A stretch of 33,467 bases of DNA, taken from Pseudomonadota bacterium. GTDB taxonomy: Bacteria > Bdellovibrionota_B > Oligoflexia > Oligoflexales > CAIYRB01. Position 1 is the first letter of the stretch, and each line of letters opens with the position of its first letter. Below the pieces are notes generated by a model. The model ran no database searches and had not been told where the DNA came from. It saw only the letters and a program-made list of their open reading frames with translations. Both the position numbers and the translations under genes were made by a program. Location: NCBI GenBank assembly GCA_026390435.1, contig JAPLFY010000101.1:1-33467 (forward strand). Reading direction: 5' to 3'. Shown one piece after another: positions 1-8,033 of this stretch.

Positions 1-83
1 TTATGAGAACAACCCACGGAAACCTGCAGGAGCAAACTGTCTGCCTCACTGGGAGGCCGAATGATCATACCCCCGTATTTCAT
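1..83 (-). CDS. Radical SAM protein, N-terminal fragment (runs off left edge)
   Basis: Reading leftwards from an ATG at 81-83, the first 27 codons give MKYGGMI followed by [20 protein letters not shown], with no stop before the window edge. The [20 protein letters not shown] segment is the characteristic N-terminus of a family of radical SAM enzymes. The Cys near the edge would be the first of the CxxxCxxC cysteines that hold the 4Fe-4S cluster. Only this start is visible, so the reaction cannot be assigned. An AAGGAAA stretch lies about 10 nt upstream of the ATG. A second in-frame ATG at 66-68 is possible but would cut into the conserved block. It lies downstream of tRNA-Asp on the same strand, but a terminator separates them. 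Confidence 0.75.
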   Translation of the reverse strand, partial: MKYGGMIIRPPSEADSLLLQVSVGCSH

Positions 84-140
84 AGGCTGAACGCTTTCCT
101 TTTCTGCTGTGGTGTATCGGCCAGATTTACTTCCCGTTCC

Positions 141-181
141 TGAATAACGAAAAGGGGGTTAACCATTGATGGCCAACCCCC
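141..181 (-). terminator. Rho-independent terminator after tRNA-Asp
   Basis: On the minus strand the arms GGGGGTT (175-181) and AACCCCC (154-160) pair, with an inner CCAT/ATGG helix. A TTTTCGTTATT tail follows (about 141-153). It begins a few bases past the tRNA 3' end, so it most likely ends the tRNA transcript. Confidence 0.8.
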
Positions 182-189
182 TGGGTTAT

Positions 190-266
190 TGGCGAGGTCG
201 GCGGGACTTGAACCCGCGCCCTCCGGCGTGACAGGCCGGCGTTATAACCAACTTAACTACCACCCC
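190..266 (-). tRNA. tRNA-Asp (anticodon GTC)
   Basis: The reverse complement folds as a cloverleaf. The anticodon stem CCGGC/GCCGG encloses a loop with GTC. The T arm is GCGGG-TTCAAGT-CCCGC, and the D arm has a GTTA/TAAC stem. The acceptor helix has one G-U pair and one G-G mismatch. Discriminator G and an encoded CCA end the gene (CCA is complementary to 190-192). It has its own promoter and terminator and looks monocistronic. Confidence 0.93.
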
Positions 267-276
267 GCATAGATGG

Positions 277-304
277 TTCCGAACGGTTGTTATGTCGTTC
301 GGAA
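277..304 (-). other. Perfect 9-bp hairpin in the pre-tRNA leader
   Basis: TTCCGAACG (277-285) and CGTTCGGAA (296-304) form a perfect inverted repeat around a 10-nt loop. It lies between the -10 box and the mature tRNA, so it would form the 5' leader of the tRNA-Asp precursor that RNase P removes. It has no U-rich tail, so it is not a terminator. Confidence 0.5.
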
Positions 305-309
305 GCAGG

Positions 310-338
310 AAATTAGCAAGACTCATCCGGGGTGTCAA
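310..338 (-). promoter_or_regulatory. Promoter of tRNA-Asp (TTGACA-N17-TAATTT)
   Basis: On the minus strand a perfect -35 TTGACA (complement of 333-338) is followed after exactly 17 bp by TAATTT (complement of 310-315), a good sigma-70-type promoter. Transcription would start near 303, just ahead of the leader hairpin. Confidence 0.75.
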
Positions 339-446
339 CGGCCTTGTAAAAAAAATTGCATATCGTTCTATCTTCGCGACGGGACAAATGGTTCCACCTT
401 GGGCTAACCTAGTGTAAAGAGGTCCTGTCTATAGGGGAAACACTCT

Positions 447-1766
447 GTGAATTTGACGCGTACCGTCTTTGTTGTCGACGATCAGGAATCTATTCTTTCG
501 GCCGTTGCTTCGGTGCTCAGCGATGAGTCCTACCATGTGCAAACTTTCACCAGTGCTGAGGCACTGGCGCAGGGGCTTAGCGAAGGGTTGCCGGACCTGA
601 TTCTTCTCGATATTTGGCTGCCCGGAGTTGATGGCCTCGAGGCCCTGGTCAATCTGAAGCATACTCATCCAAATCTTCCAGTCATTCTCATGAGTGGTCA
701 CGCGGGCGTCGATATCGCCGTCAAAGCGATGAAGATCGGAGCCAGCGATTTTCTTGAGAAGCCGCTAAATTTAGACCAGCTTTTGGAAAAGATTGCCACC
801 CACTTGCCGCCAATCGATGGTGGCAAAGCGGCTCCTACTAAGTCGGCCGCAGCGCCGTCTTTGGCCAGCGATAATGTCGGGGCGGTGTCGTTAAGCTCGT
901 CGCAACATCGGCAGCGGACGTTGCGTGGTAATGCCGTATTGAACGGAGTGGGTCTACTCAGTGGTCGTCCGACTGGAATTATCATCACGCCGGCGCCAGT
1001 CGACACTGGGATCGTCTTTCGCACCCTAGACGGTGTGGTTATTCCAGCTCACATCACCGCCCTAGAAAACTTCGATAGCATGACCGGGCAGGCTAAGACC
1101 TTCACGGCGAATTCGACGACTTTAGCCAAGGGCGGACGGCACATCCGGACCGTCGAGCACCTGCTGGCTGCTTTGCACATGATGGGAATCACTAACGCTC
1201 TGATCAAAGTCGATGAAGAAATCCCCAACGTAGACGGTTCGGCTGCTGATTATTGCCGCATTATTGCTGCAGCCGGTATTGAGGAGCAAGAGTCGCCTCG
1301 CATCGACCTTGTGGTGAATAAAAAAATCGGTGTCGGCAACGAAGACCTGGCGGAAAAACATGTTTATGTTGAGCCATTTGCAGGCTTCGAGGTGATCCTG
1401 AGAGTGGATTATCCAGCGCCGATTGGTGAGCAACGCTTCCGGTTCAATCCCAGTAAACAAAGTTTTACCGATGAGATTGCCCCGGCTAGGTCGTTCAATA
1501 CATTTGAAAATATCGATATGGCGCAGCAGCGCGGCATGGTTGGATCGGGCTACCTCAATTCCCATATCATCATTCATGACGGCAAAGTGATCAACACCAA
1601 GCTCAATTTTCCGGATGAGTTTGTGCGCCATAAGATCCTGGACTTATTGGGGGATCTGTTTTTGCTCGGGCACAATTTGCGCGGCCGGGTGGTCGGCAAC
1701 ATGACATCCCATGGGCTCAACCAGTCTTTAGCGCTGAAAATTCATCAGGAACTGTCGCAGCGCTAG
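447..1766 (+). CDS. lpxC: Response-regulator receiver domain fused to LpxC deacetylase
   Basis: A 439-aa two-domain protein. Residues 5-120 are a CheY-like receiver of the NtrX/DctD style: acidic pair D11-D12, phospho-acceptor D55 in LILLDIWLPG, S83 in LMSGHA and K105 in FLEKPL. A Gly/Ala/Ser-rich linker (about 121-155) leads to a complete LpxC domain (156-439). LpxC is the Zn-dependent UDP-3-O-acyl-GlcNAc deacetylase that catalyses the committed step of lipid A synthesis. Its key residues are present: E237-H238 in RTVEHLLAAL, H395/K396/D399 in RHKILDLLGD, D403, and H422 in TSHGLN. LpxC alone is about 300 aa, so the receiver is an addition. The start is GTG with AGGGG at 434-437. No partner kinase gene adjoins it. 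Phosphorylation control of the enzyme is inference; the fusion itself is read directly. Confidence 0.93.
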   Translation: MNLTRTVFVVDDQESILSAVASVLSDESYHVQTFTSAEALAQGLSEGLPDLILLDIWLPGVDGLEALVNLKHTHPNLPVILMSGHAGVDIAVKAMKIGASDFLEKPLNLDQLLEKIATHLPPIDGGKAAPTKSAAAPSLASDNVGAVSLSSSQHRQRTLRGNAVLNGVGLLSGRPTGIIITPAPVDTGIVFRTLDGVVIPAHITALENFDSMTGQAKTFTANSTTLAKGGRHIRTVEHLLAALHMMGITNALIKVDEEIPNVDGSAADYCRIIAAAGIEEQESPRIDLVVNKKIGVGNEDLAEKHVYVEPFAGFEVILRVDYPAPIGEQRFRFNPSKQSFTDEIAPARSFNTFENIDMAQQRGMVGSGYLNSHIIIHDGKVINTKLNFPDEFVRHKILDLLGDLFLLGHNLRGRVVGNMTSHGLNQSLALKIHQELSQR

Positions 1767-1782
1767 TCCGCCCGGACAGAGA

Positions 1783-1812
1783 TTTAGCTAAGTATGCAGT
1801 TTGCAATATAAT
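1783..1812 (+). promoter_or_regulatory. Possible promoter of the ZIP transporter
   Basis: A perfect TATAAT at 1807-1812 lies 60 bp before the ZIP start codon. The -35 region is weak: TTTAGC at 1783-1788, 18 bp upstream. This suggests the transporter is transcribed separately from lpxC. Confidence 0.4.
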
Positions 1813-1871
1813 CATAGGTCGAGTACTAAGGTGCCGCCGTCCCAAGGATTCACAGCCGACAAGGCTCGCCG

Positions 1872-2654
1872 ATGTTACTCATTCAAAGCATACTTTTTAC
1901 TCTGATCGGAGCCGTCGGTGCGGCTGTGCCGCTACTCATTGGGCGGCAACGCGGCATCCCTCTATGGCTCTTGCCCTTGGCGACGGGCGTCATGATCGGG
2001 CTCTGCGGCTTCGGGCTGCTACCAGAGGTGCTGCACGAGGGCGGCAGACTTAGTGCCGAGGTCGTGCTGACTGTGGCAGTGGTGTACTCGATTGTTCATC
2101 TACTGCACGTAAGTCAACATGCTCACCTCACGCATGACCATACCTCCGGTCATTGCGATCACCACCATAAGGGTGAATCAGATATCCCATCTGGCGACAA
2201 TGCTAAGCCGCTGCTTGTATTCTTTTGCTCGATTTTGCTGCATTCGCTGTTTGATGGCGCGTTGCTAGTCATTTCCAATAATTTGGTCAGCACAGCTTTT
2301 CTCACGGTCATATTTTCGCTGGCGATTCATAAACTTTTTGAAGCGATGTCCGTTTCGTCGATTGTCCTTGGGCGTCGGGGTAGTGTGAATCAAGCATTGC
2401 CTTTGATTGGGCTTTATTTACTTAGTTTTCCTTGCGGTGTGGTCGTGGCGACCGTGCTGAAACTTTTTGTTCGTGAGGAGCTACTGCACCCTTTTGCTCT
2501 GGTCGTTATGGCTGCTGCGATTGGGAATTTAGTTAGTTGTCTGCTTTACGACTTCGTCCTGCCGAGTCTGCGTCGATTCCGTCAGGCTAGGGTAGAACTA
2601 GCTTGGCTCGCTTTTGGAATTGCAGCCGCTGCCGCACTTTTGTCGCAGCTTTAA
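1872..2654 (+). CDS. ZIP-family divalent metal (zinc) transporter
   Basis: A 260-aa polytopic membrane protein with about eight hydrophobic segments. The paired ZIP signatures are present: HSLFDG in the fourth helix and HKLFEA in the fifth, the metal-binding centre of the family. A His-rich loop (HAHLTHDHTSGHCDHHH) lies between the third and fourth helices, as is typical. ZIP proteins move Zn2+ or similar ions into the cytoplasm. The ribosome-binding site is weak, but the start sits just before the first helix. It stands alone between lpxC and a convergent lipoprotein gene. Substrate specificity cannot be read from sequence, though zinc is most likely. Confidence 0.88.
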   Translation: MLLIQSILFTLIGAVGAAVPLLIGRQRGIPLWLLPLATGVMIGLCGFGLLPEVLHEGGRLSAEVVLTVAVVYSIVHLLHVSQHAHLTHDHTSGHCDHHHKGESDIPSGDNAKPLLVFFCSILLHSLFDGALLVISNNLVSTAFLTVIFSLAIHKLFEAMSVSSIVLGRRGSVNQALPLIGLYLLSFPCGVVVATVLKLFVREELLHPFALVVMAAAIGNLVSCLLYDFVLPSLRRFRQARVELAWLAFGIAAAAALLSQL

Positions 2655-2672
2655 TGCTCCAAACGTCAAGAA

Positions 2673-2703
2673 GCCCTGCCCGCAATTAGCGGTCAGGGCC
2701 TTT
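2673..2703. terminator. Terminator between convergent genes
   Basis: GCCCTG (2673-2678) pairs with CAGGGC (2694-2699), extended by CCGC/GCGG across one mismatch and closed by an AATTA loop. A short T run follows on the plus strand. It lies between the ZIP gene and the convergent lipoprotein gene and could serve both. Confidence 0.6.
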
Positions 2704-2764
2704 AAAGGAACCATGTTGATTTAGGAGCCGAGAGATCCCACTTGCATGGGACCCCATTTTCTTA

Positions 2765-3925
2765 TTACTCAGCGAGCAGCGGGGTGGTTTGACGCAGCCC
2801 GAGTTGGAAGACTAACTGAGCTTGCTGGTTAGCTTGGTTTTGGGTCAAGCCGCGGATCTCTTGGATAACAGTCACTTCGAGCATGCTGCTGTTACGGTAT
2901 GGGTTGCCTGCAATCCCGCATTCGCTGCCACTCCAACCGTTGTTGAAGCAGACTAGGTTAGGTAGCGCTGTTGCACTGACGTAGAAGGTGGTGATGTAGG
3001 CGTTAACCCAAGATGAACCAGCTGCAGTTAGACCACCGACGACCACTGGCGCTTGGCAGCTTAGCATCACGGTGTGTACCGCTTTACCCCAGAAGCTCGG
3101 CATGATTGGGATCACTGGAGTAGCTTGAATCAGTTGTCCGGCGCAAAGAAAGTCGAATTTGCTTCTGCCCTTCTCTTCACCGTGTTCGTAAGGGAGCGTT
3201 TCGTCGAACAGGTTAATGTCGATGCTGTTCCACGAGGTGCCTGGATTTGAGGCAACCAAGATATGATTCAGTGCTTGATGATTCGACATGACCCAGTTTT
3301 GCATCCCGAGAAGGTCAGTCGGGGGAGCAGTGTAGCAGTAAGATAGCGGATCATGCACAGCGTTCGGGATGATTTGAGCGATATCGAACGGTCCTGCACA
3401 ACGGTAGTTACCGATATAGGAAGGATCGTTGTGCACCATGTAGAATTGTGGTGAACCTTGAACGTTCCAGTTGGTGGTGTACTCTTGCATGTGCATGCTT
3501 TGCGGCACGGTAAATGCGTAGTAGCGACCGACACTGAAAGTTTGTGGCAGTGCGGGAGGAGGAGGTGTTGCGGCAACCGCTCCACCTGCTACCGTGACCG
3601 ATCCGCCACTGACGACTACGCCGCCACCACCACCAGCTGCAACGTTTGCACCTTGTGCAGCGATAGAAGCAACAGCATTTGCTGCAATGTTTGCCCCGAT
3701 AGGTTGCTCAAGTGGCGCACCTGGGATGTTGGCGCCGATCGGAGCACCATTGAAGTTTTGGCTAACCGGACCAGCGCCGGCGGGTACATTTGCCGTCTGG
3801 TTAAGGGGAGCCGTTAGCGGCGAAGTAGCAGGCGATTGGCTGCTGCTTTTGCTGCCACAAGCAATGCTAAGAACCGAAAAACCTACAAACACGGAAAGAC
3901 GGGTTAGGTTGGTTTGAATGCTCAT
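2765..3925 (-). CDS. Secreted lipoprotein of unknown function, Ala/Gly/Val-rich N-terminal part
   Basis: A 386-aa protein with a lipoprotein signal peptide: hydrophobic stretch, then LSIAC with the lipidated Cys at 23. Residues 24-135 are low-complexity, with a repeated PIGANI unit, a VxGG run and a PPPP stretch. This looks like a flexible stalk from the membrane. Residues 135-386 look globular, with several Cys residues (for example GNYRCAGPFDIA and SECGIAG) and many aromatics. I do not recognise the domain. The start is supported by AAAGGAG 6 nt upstream. It is monocistronic, with an AT-rich upstream region. Confidence 0.82.
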   Translation of the reverse strand: MSIQTNLTRLSVFVGFSVLSIACGSKSSSQSPATSPLTAPLNQTANVPAGAGPVSQNFNGAPIGANIPGAPLEQPIGANIAANAVASIAAQGANVAAGGGGGVVVSGGSVTVAGGAVAATPPPPALPQTFSVGRYYAFTVPQSMHMQEYTTNWNVQGSPQFYMVHNDPSYIGNYRCAGPFDIAQIIPNAVHDPLSYCYTAPPTDLLGMQNWVMSNHQALNHILVASNPGTSWNSIDINLFDETLPYEHGEEKGRSKFDFLCAGQLIQATPVIPIMPSFWGKAVHTVMLSCQAPVVVGGLTAAGSSWVNAYITTFYVSATALPNLVCFNNGWSGSECGIAGNPYRNSSMLEVTVIQEIRGLTQNQANQQAQLVFQLGLRQTTPLLAE

Positions 3926-3935
3926 GACAGGCTCC

Positions 3936-3954
3936 TTTAGTTAGGGAAACTAAA
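3936..3954 (-). promoter_or_regulatory. Inverted repeat touching the lipoprotein ribosome-binding site
   Basis: TTTAGTT (3936-3942) and AACTAAA (3948-3954) are perfect 7-bp arms around AGGGA. In the mRNA the 3' arm runs into the AAAGGAG Shine-Dalgarno sequence (complement of 3932-3938). The hairpin could limit ribosome access, or the DNA could be an operator. Confidence 0.4.
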
Positions 3955-3973
3955 TCATGGTTCGGCTTGGCTA

Positions 3974-3979
3974 TGTCAA
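3974..3979 (-). promoter_or_regulatory. Possible -35 box for the lipoprotein gene
   Basis: TTGACA on the minus strand, about 50 bp upstream of the start codon. The sequence 17 bp downstream (GATTTA) is a poor -10. The surrounding 3990-4095 stretch is strikingly AT-rich and holds no gene; it separates this gene from the ABC exporter gene upstream. Confidence 0.35.
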
Positions 3980-4111
3980 TCAACGAAAGCCATCTTATGA
4001 CAACTTTTTATTAAAAGCAATAGAAACTCTATAAAAATTATTAAATTTTTAAAATTAATATAGATACTATTGATATTGCTGGTTTTTATTAATGGCTTTG
4101 TGGGCGGGAGG

Positions 4112-5929
4112 CTAAACGAAGGCGCTATATAACTGAAAATAAGCCCCGTTTGCCGCGAGTAGTTTCTCGTGGGTGCCACTCTCTACGATCTGGCCCTTAT
4201 TGATCACAATGATCTGATCGCATTGACGAATGGTGGAAAGACGGTGGGCGATCACAATGACAGTTCGGTCTTTTAACAACCTAGTCGTCGCCTCTTGGAT
4301 GACCGCTTCTGACTCGGGATCAATCGATGACGTGGCCTCGTCCAATACCACTAATGCAGGATTCTTTGCCAGCGCCCTAGCGAAGGCCAGTAGTTGTTTT
4401 TGTCCTTGTGACAGATTACTTCCATGCTCTCTGATTTCGAAATCGTAGCCGCCTGGTAGGCGCTCGATGAATCGTGCAGCCCCAATCTCGCGTGCGGCTT
4501 TTATCACTTGTTCGCGAGTGATGCCGGGCGTGCCTAAGCTAATATTAAACTCAACGGTACCGTCAAATAGCACAATGTCCTGCGGTACGATGGCAAGATG
4601 CTGGCGTAGCGACTTAGGTTCGATATCTTTTAGATCGCAGTCGTCTATGGTGATGGTGCCTGAATAACCATCGTAGAGCTTGGTGAGAAGTTTGATGATC
4701 GTCGATTTACCGCTTCCAGTCGCTCCCACCAGAGCGACTGATTTACCTGGCTCTAGGACAAACGAGATGTCTTTTAAGACAGGGCCTTGTTGATGATTGG
4801 CAGAGTAACTAAAGCCGACATAGTCGAAAGTAACTTTGCCTGAGATGTCGCGTACGATGGTCTGGCCAGTGACTTTTTCGTCTTTATCTAGGATGCCAAA
4901 AATTCGGTCTATAGAGCTAAAGGCGCCTTGAAGCATCGCCATTTTGTTCCCGAGCTGTTTGAGAGGCTCGAACAATTGCTGGATATATTGCACAAAGGCT
5001 ACCAGAACTCCGGCGGTTAATGCTGAGCCCCAACTCCCCATGCCGCCTGCTGAGTCGACGACGCCACCCACGATCAACCAAAGGACCAGCCCTAACGTGA
5101 TTGAGGCAATGCCATCAAGCACCGCAAACATCACGGCATCGAGCACCACGCTCTCCATCTGTGCATCGCGGTAATCGGTGTTCAGTTGGTTGTATTGCTT
5201 GATTGCAGCTTGCTCGCCATTGAGCAACTTGACGGTGGCATGACCGTAAAAGCACTCCTGCGTGTAACCATTTAAAGCGGCGATTTTCACCCTCGCCAGA
5301 GTCATCGAAGATTTGAGGCCTTTGGAGAACCATTGGACGATCCAGGTCACCACCGGCAGTACTAAGATCGCTGTAAGCGCCAATTGCCAGTTAAGTAGGA
5401 ACATACCTATGACGCAGCCGAGGAGTACGGCGATATCGACGATCGAGTTCAGAACGCCCAGGTTGAGCGATTCGCTCAGATTATCGAAGTCCCCTGTGGC
5501 GCGGGTGACTAGGGCACCACTCAAGGCCCGGTCATGGTAAGCGGCTTTTAGATCGAGCACATGATCTATGAGTTTCATTCGCATGATCCGAATCATGTTT
5601 AAGACAGCTCTTGAGCTCGCAATCGACTGCCCAGCCCTGGCAAGATACTCCGCAATCACCACCATTAAATAACATGCCGAGCCAAGGAACAGATTGGTCA
5701 TGTTGCCGCTTAGTACGCCCTTGTCGATGGTCAGCCTAAGGAGTAGGGGTAGGGCCATCTGTAGTCCAGAGATGAGCGGAATCAAGACTGCTGCGGCCAG
5801 AATCATACTCTTGTCTTGGACTAAATAGGGCCAAAGTTTGCGCAGACCAGCAATGTCCGCCATAAAGCCGCGACTTTTATCGCTGGGGTGTTCAACCTGG
5901 GCGCTGCTAACTTTTGCTGTATGTCTCAT
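4112..5929 (-). CDS. ABC exporter half-transporter with canonical ATPase site (MsbA/BmrD type)
   Basis: A 605-aa fused membrane/ATPase half-transporter. The transmembrane domain (about 35-330) has six helices. In the nucleotide-binding domain: Walker A GATGSGKST (402-410), Q-loop Q450, signature LSQGQ (506-510), Walker B LVVLDE with catalytic E531, and H-loop H562. The LSQGQ-plus-Glu combination resembles the consensus-site subunit of heterodimeric exporters (TM288/YheH type). The exporter encoded at 8034-9782 carries Asp where the Glu should be, so the two are likely partners although a sensor gene separates them. It is the last gene of a five-gene minus-strand block, 73 nt after the SpoIIE gene. 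Substrate unknown; drugs or lipids are the usual cargo. Confidence 0.9.
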   Translation of the reverse strand: MRHTAKVSSAQVEHPSDKSRGFMADIAGLRKLWPYLVQDKSMILAAAVLIPLISGLQMALPLLLRLTIDKGVLSGNMTNLFLGSACYLMVVIAEYLARAGQSIASSRAVLNMIRIMRMKLIDHVLDLKAAYHDRALSGALVTRATGDFDNLSESLNLGVLNSIVDIAVLLGCVIGMFLLNWQLALTAILVLPVVTWIVQWFSKGLKSSMTLARVKIAALNGYTQECFYGHATVKLLNGEQAAIKQYNQLNTDYRDAQMESVVLDAVMFAVLDGIASITLGLVLWLIVGGVVDSAGGMGSWGSALTAGVLVAFVQYIQQLFEPLKQLGNKMAMLQGAFSSIDRIFGILDKDEKVTGQTIVRDISGKVTFDYVGFSYSANHQQGPVLKDISFVLEPGKSVALVGATGSGKSTIIKLLTKLYDGYSGTITIDDCDLKDIEPKSLRQHLAIVPQDIVLFDGTVEFNISLGTPGITREQVIKAAREIGAARFIERLPGGYDFEIREHGSNLSQGQKQLLAFARALAKNPALVVLDEATSSIDPESEAVIQEATTRLLKDRTVIVIAHRLSTIRQCDQIIVINKGQIVESGTHEKLLAANGAYFQLYSAFV

Positions 5930-6002
5930 GGCTTTAACCTAGCAGATCACCTTTGCCGCAGCCAAGTAAAGCTGAAGAATTGCTTGGGGCGAGCCGCCAG
6001 TC

Positions 6003-7916
6003 TTATGCCACCTTTGCCGCAGTCTCTGCTCTCTTGCCGATAACCACGAGGCAGATATCATCCTCAGCCGGTACATCCAGCGTGTGATTTTTGAAGAGTG
6101 TGAGGATTTCATCACGGAGCTCACTAGCGGTCCTGTGAGAATTAATTTTTTGTACATAGCGGTGAAAGGGGCGGGCGAAACTGCGTCCGTCCTTGCCCAC
6201 CGCTTCCGTTAGGCCGTCCGTGTAGACCACAAGTAAGTCGTCTAATCCCAGGGTGTAGATGGCGTCGGTGTATTGGTGGGGCACGCTGCCGTGGGTACTG
6301 TCATCACCAAGCATGTACTGCTGTTTGCGTGCGAGAGCCTCGATTTTGCGATGGCCGTCAGATCCCTGTCTTAAGATCAGCGGAAATGTGTGGCCAGCAT
6401 TACATATGGCAAGTCGACCGCTTTTAAAGTCAATCTGGGCTGCAACACATGTCATGCGTAAATTACTAGTGCCTATGAGTTTGAGAATGACGTTATTTAG
6501 CTGACTTATAATTGCTGCCGGAGTCATGATCGATGTGTTGTTGAAATCATGAATGAGCGACTCTACTAAGGTCATAGCTCCAGCCATTGCAGTCGTAATA
6601 AGTCCCTGCGCAAGGCCATGCCCTGTAACGTCTCCCATGATGACGTAGACACTGTTGCCATCGCGTGACTCGATCACGTTAAACCAGTCGCCACCCACGC
6701 GCAGGACAGGTGCGTAGTGATAGGCAATGACGGCACTGCGCGGTGGTTTGCTTTCTTGGTCTACCAGCATTGAGCGTTGAACCGTCTCAGCAACCTGAAG
6801 TTCAGCTGCAATAAAGGCGCTCTCGCGGATGAATGATTGGCGAATTAAAGCCTGCGTCGACAAGGACATTAGTGAGCGCAGAAGGGCGGTAATCGTGGGG
6901 TCGGGGACAGAAGCAAATGAAATAGTGATACTGCCAATCGTCTGAAATCTTGATTTGATCGGGAAATTGAACACGCGCCGGTCGTCTGCAGGCTCTCGAT
7001 TTAGTTCAATACCCGCTTCATGAGCCAAGAATACTTGCCCACGTACGGCTACTAAAGGAGAGAGAGAGGGGGCTCCGTTATCTGAGGTTAGCTCGGGGGT
7101 GCTGCTAAACTCAGCATGCTCGGCACCGCAAACACGGAATGCCAAGGTCATCGTCTGCTTGATTAAACTTTCGGTGTCTGAACAAGAAAAAATGTCCAAA
7201 ATTGCCTGGTTCAAAATCTTTAGTTTGCTGCGATTGCTCTCAAGTGCCGATTCGCGTTTGGCAATCTCGCGCGCCATAATCATTATTTTTTCCGACATAT
7301 CGCTTATTTCAAGCTGTCTAGCCGCTGGCAGCTGATGCTGGTAATCGCCCTGAGAGATGCGACTGAGGCCTTCAGATAGGCTAGCCAGAGGCTCTTTTAG
7401 AAAACGGCGCAACAGGATTGCGGTACCAAAGATTAGGGCGATGGTGATGATGGCAAAGACAGCAGTTGAGTATAGGGCCGTGTGGATCTGTCTCTGCGCA
7501 CTTTCGGGGTCAGTAAAAAGTATCGTAACACGGCCGATAGGCGTCTCATTGTGGGTGATGGTGCGGGTCAACTTAAGCTGGACCTGGGCAGAAGTTCGTG
7601 TAAATGGGATGAGTTCGCCGCTGTCATCGGCCACCGAAATATCAGCAACCACACCAGACTGGCGATAGATCGCAACTATCTTCTTTAATTCGTCTGTATT
7701 GAGGTTCCACACCGGCGTCGCCAGAACCGAGGCCAAATTATCTGCCGTCTCCACCGCTTTATCATTCAAAGCGTGCGTGTCACGGTTGACCGTAAATAGG
7801 TAGTTAGCGATACCCGCTAAGGCGAAAACCAAAGTAACAGCACGAATCAACCCAAGCGCCAGGTCGCGAACGATCGTTTGGCGGTGGAGATTTAGTGCTT
7901 CGAGAAACGGCTTCAT
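6003..7916 (-). CDS. Membrane sensor with HAMP and SpoIIE/PP2C phosphatase domain
   Basis: A 637-aa signalling protein. A transmembrane helix (about 22-42), an extracytoplasmic sensor region (43-147), a second helix (148-170), a HAMP region (171-225), a GAF-like region (about 230-360) and a C-terminal SpoIIE/PP2C-type phosphatase domain (395-630) follow in order. The metal-binding acidic residues are visible: D410 in VGGDWF, D429 in GDVTGHG, D567 in VYTDGL and D620 in AEDDICLV. Such proteins dephosphorylate partner-switch anti-sigma-antagonist (STAS) proteins in response to an outside signal. No STAS or anti-sigma gene lies nearby. It sits between two exporter halves transcribed in the same direction, suggesting a link to their control or to sensing their cargo. 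That link is inference. Confidence 0.88.
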   Translation of the reverse strand: MKPFLEALNLHRQTIVRDLALGLIRAVTLVFALAGIANYLFTVNRDTHALNDKAVETADNLASVLATPVWNLNTDELKKIVAIYRQSGVVADISVADDSGELIPFTRTSAQVQLKLTRTITHNETPIGRVTILFTDPESAQRQIHTALYSTAVFAIITIALIFGTAILLRRFLKEPLASLSEGLSRISQGDYQHQLPAARQLEISDMSEKIMIMAREIAKRESALESNRSKLKILNQAILDIFSCSDTESLIKQTMTLAFRVCGAEHAEFSSTPELTSDNGAPSLSPLVAVRGQVFLAHEAGIELNREPADDRRVFNFPIKSRFQTIGSITISFASVPDPTITALLRSLMSLSTQALIRQSFIRESAFIAAELQVAETVQRSMLVDQESKPPRSAVIAYHYAPVLRVGGDWFNVIESRDGNSVYVIMGDVTGHGLAQGLITTAMAGAMTLVESLIHDFNNTSIMTPAAIISQLNNVILKLIGTSNLRMTCVAAQIDFKSGRLAICNAGHTFPLILRQGSDGHRKIEALARKQQYMLGDDSTHGSVPHQYTDAIYTLGLDDLLVVYTDGLTEAVGKDGRSFARPFHRYVQKINSHRTASELRDEILTLFKNHTLDVPAEDDICLVVIGKRAETAAKVA

Positions 7917-7942
7917 AACGTCCCGGACTTTGGGTCTAAGGT

Positions 7943-7959
7943 GTGGGCAAAAAGCCCAC
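7943..7959. other. 6-bp hairpin between the exporter and sensor genes
   Basis: GTGGGC (7943-7948) and GCCCAC (7954-7959) pair perfectly around a five-base A loop (T on the minus strand). It lies in the 117-nt gap of the minus-strand block. No T run follows on the minus strand, so it is at best a weak terminator or processing site. Confidence 0.35.
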
Positions 7960-8033
7960 GGTCTTATCCCTCTATCGGAGAAGTATGGCGATTTCTATAG
8001 CTCTTGCGCTGGCGCGATTTCAGAAGCGGTCGA

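Noticed and set aside
698-1631. Minus-strand open frames inside lpxC (698-1024 and 1122-1631)
   Set aside because: They are antisense to well-conserved LpxC and receiver codons, have no ribosome-binding site and show no recognisable motifs.
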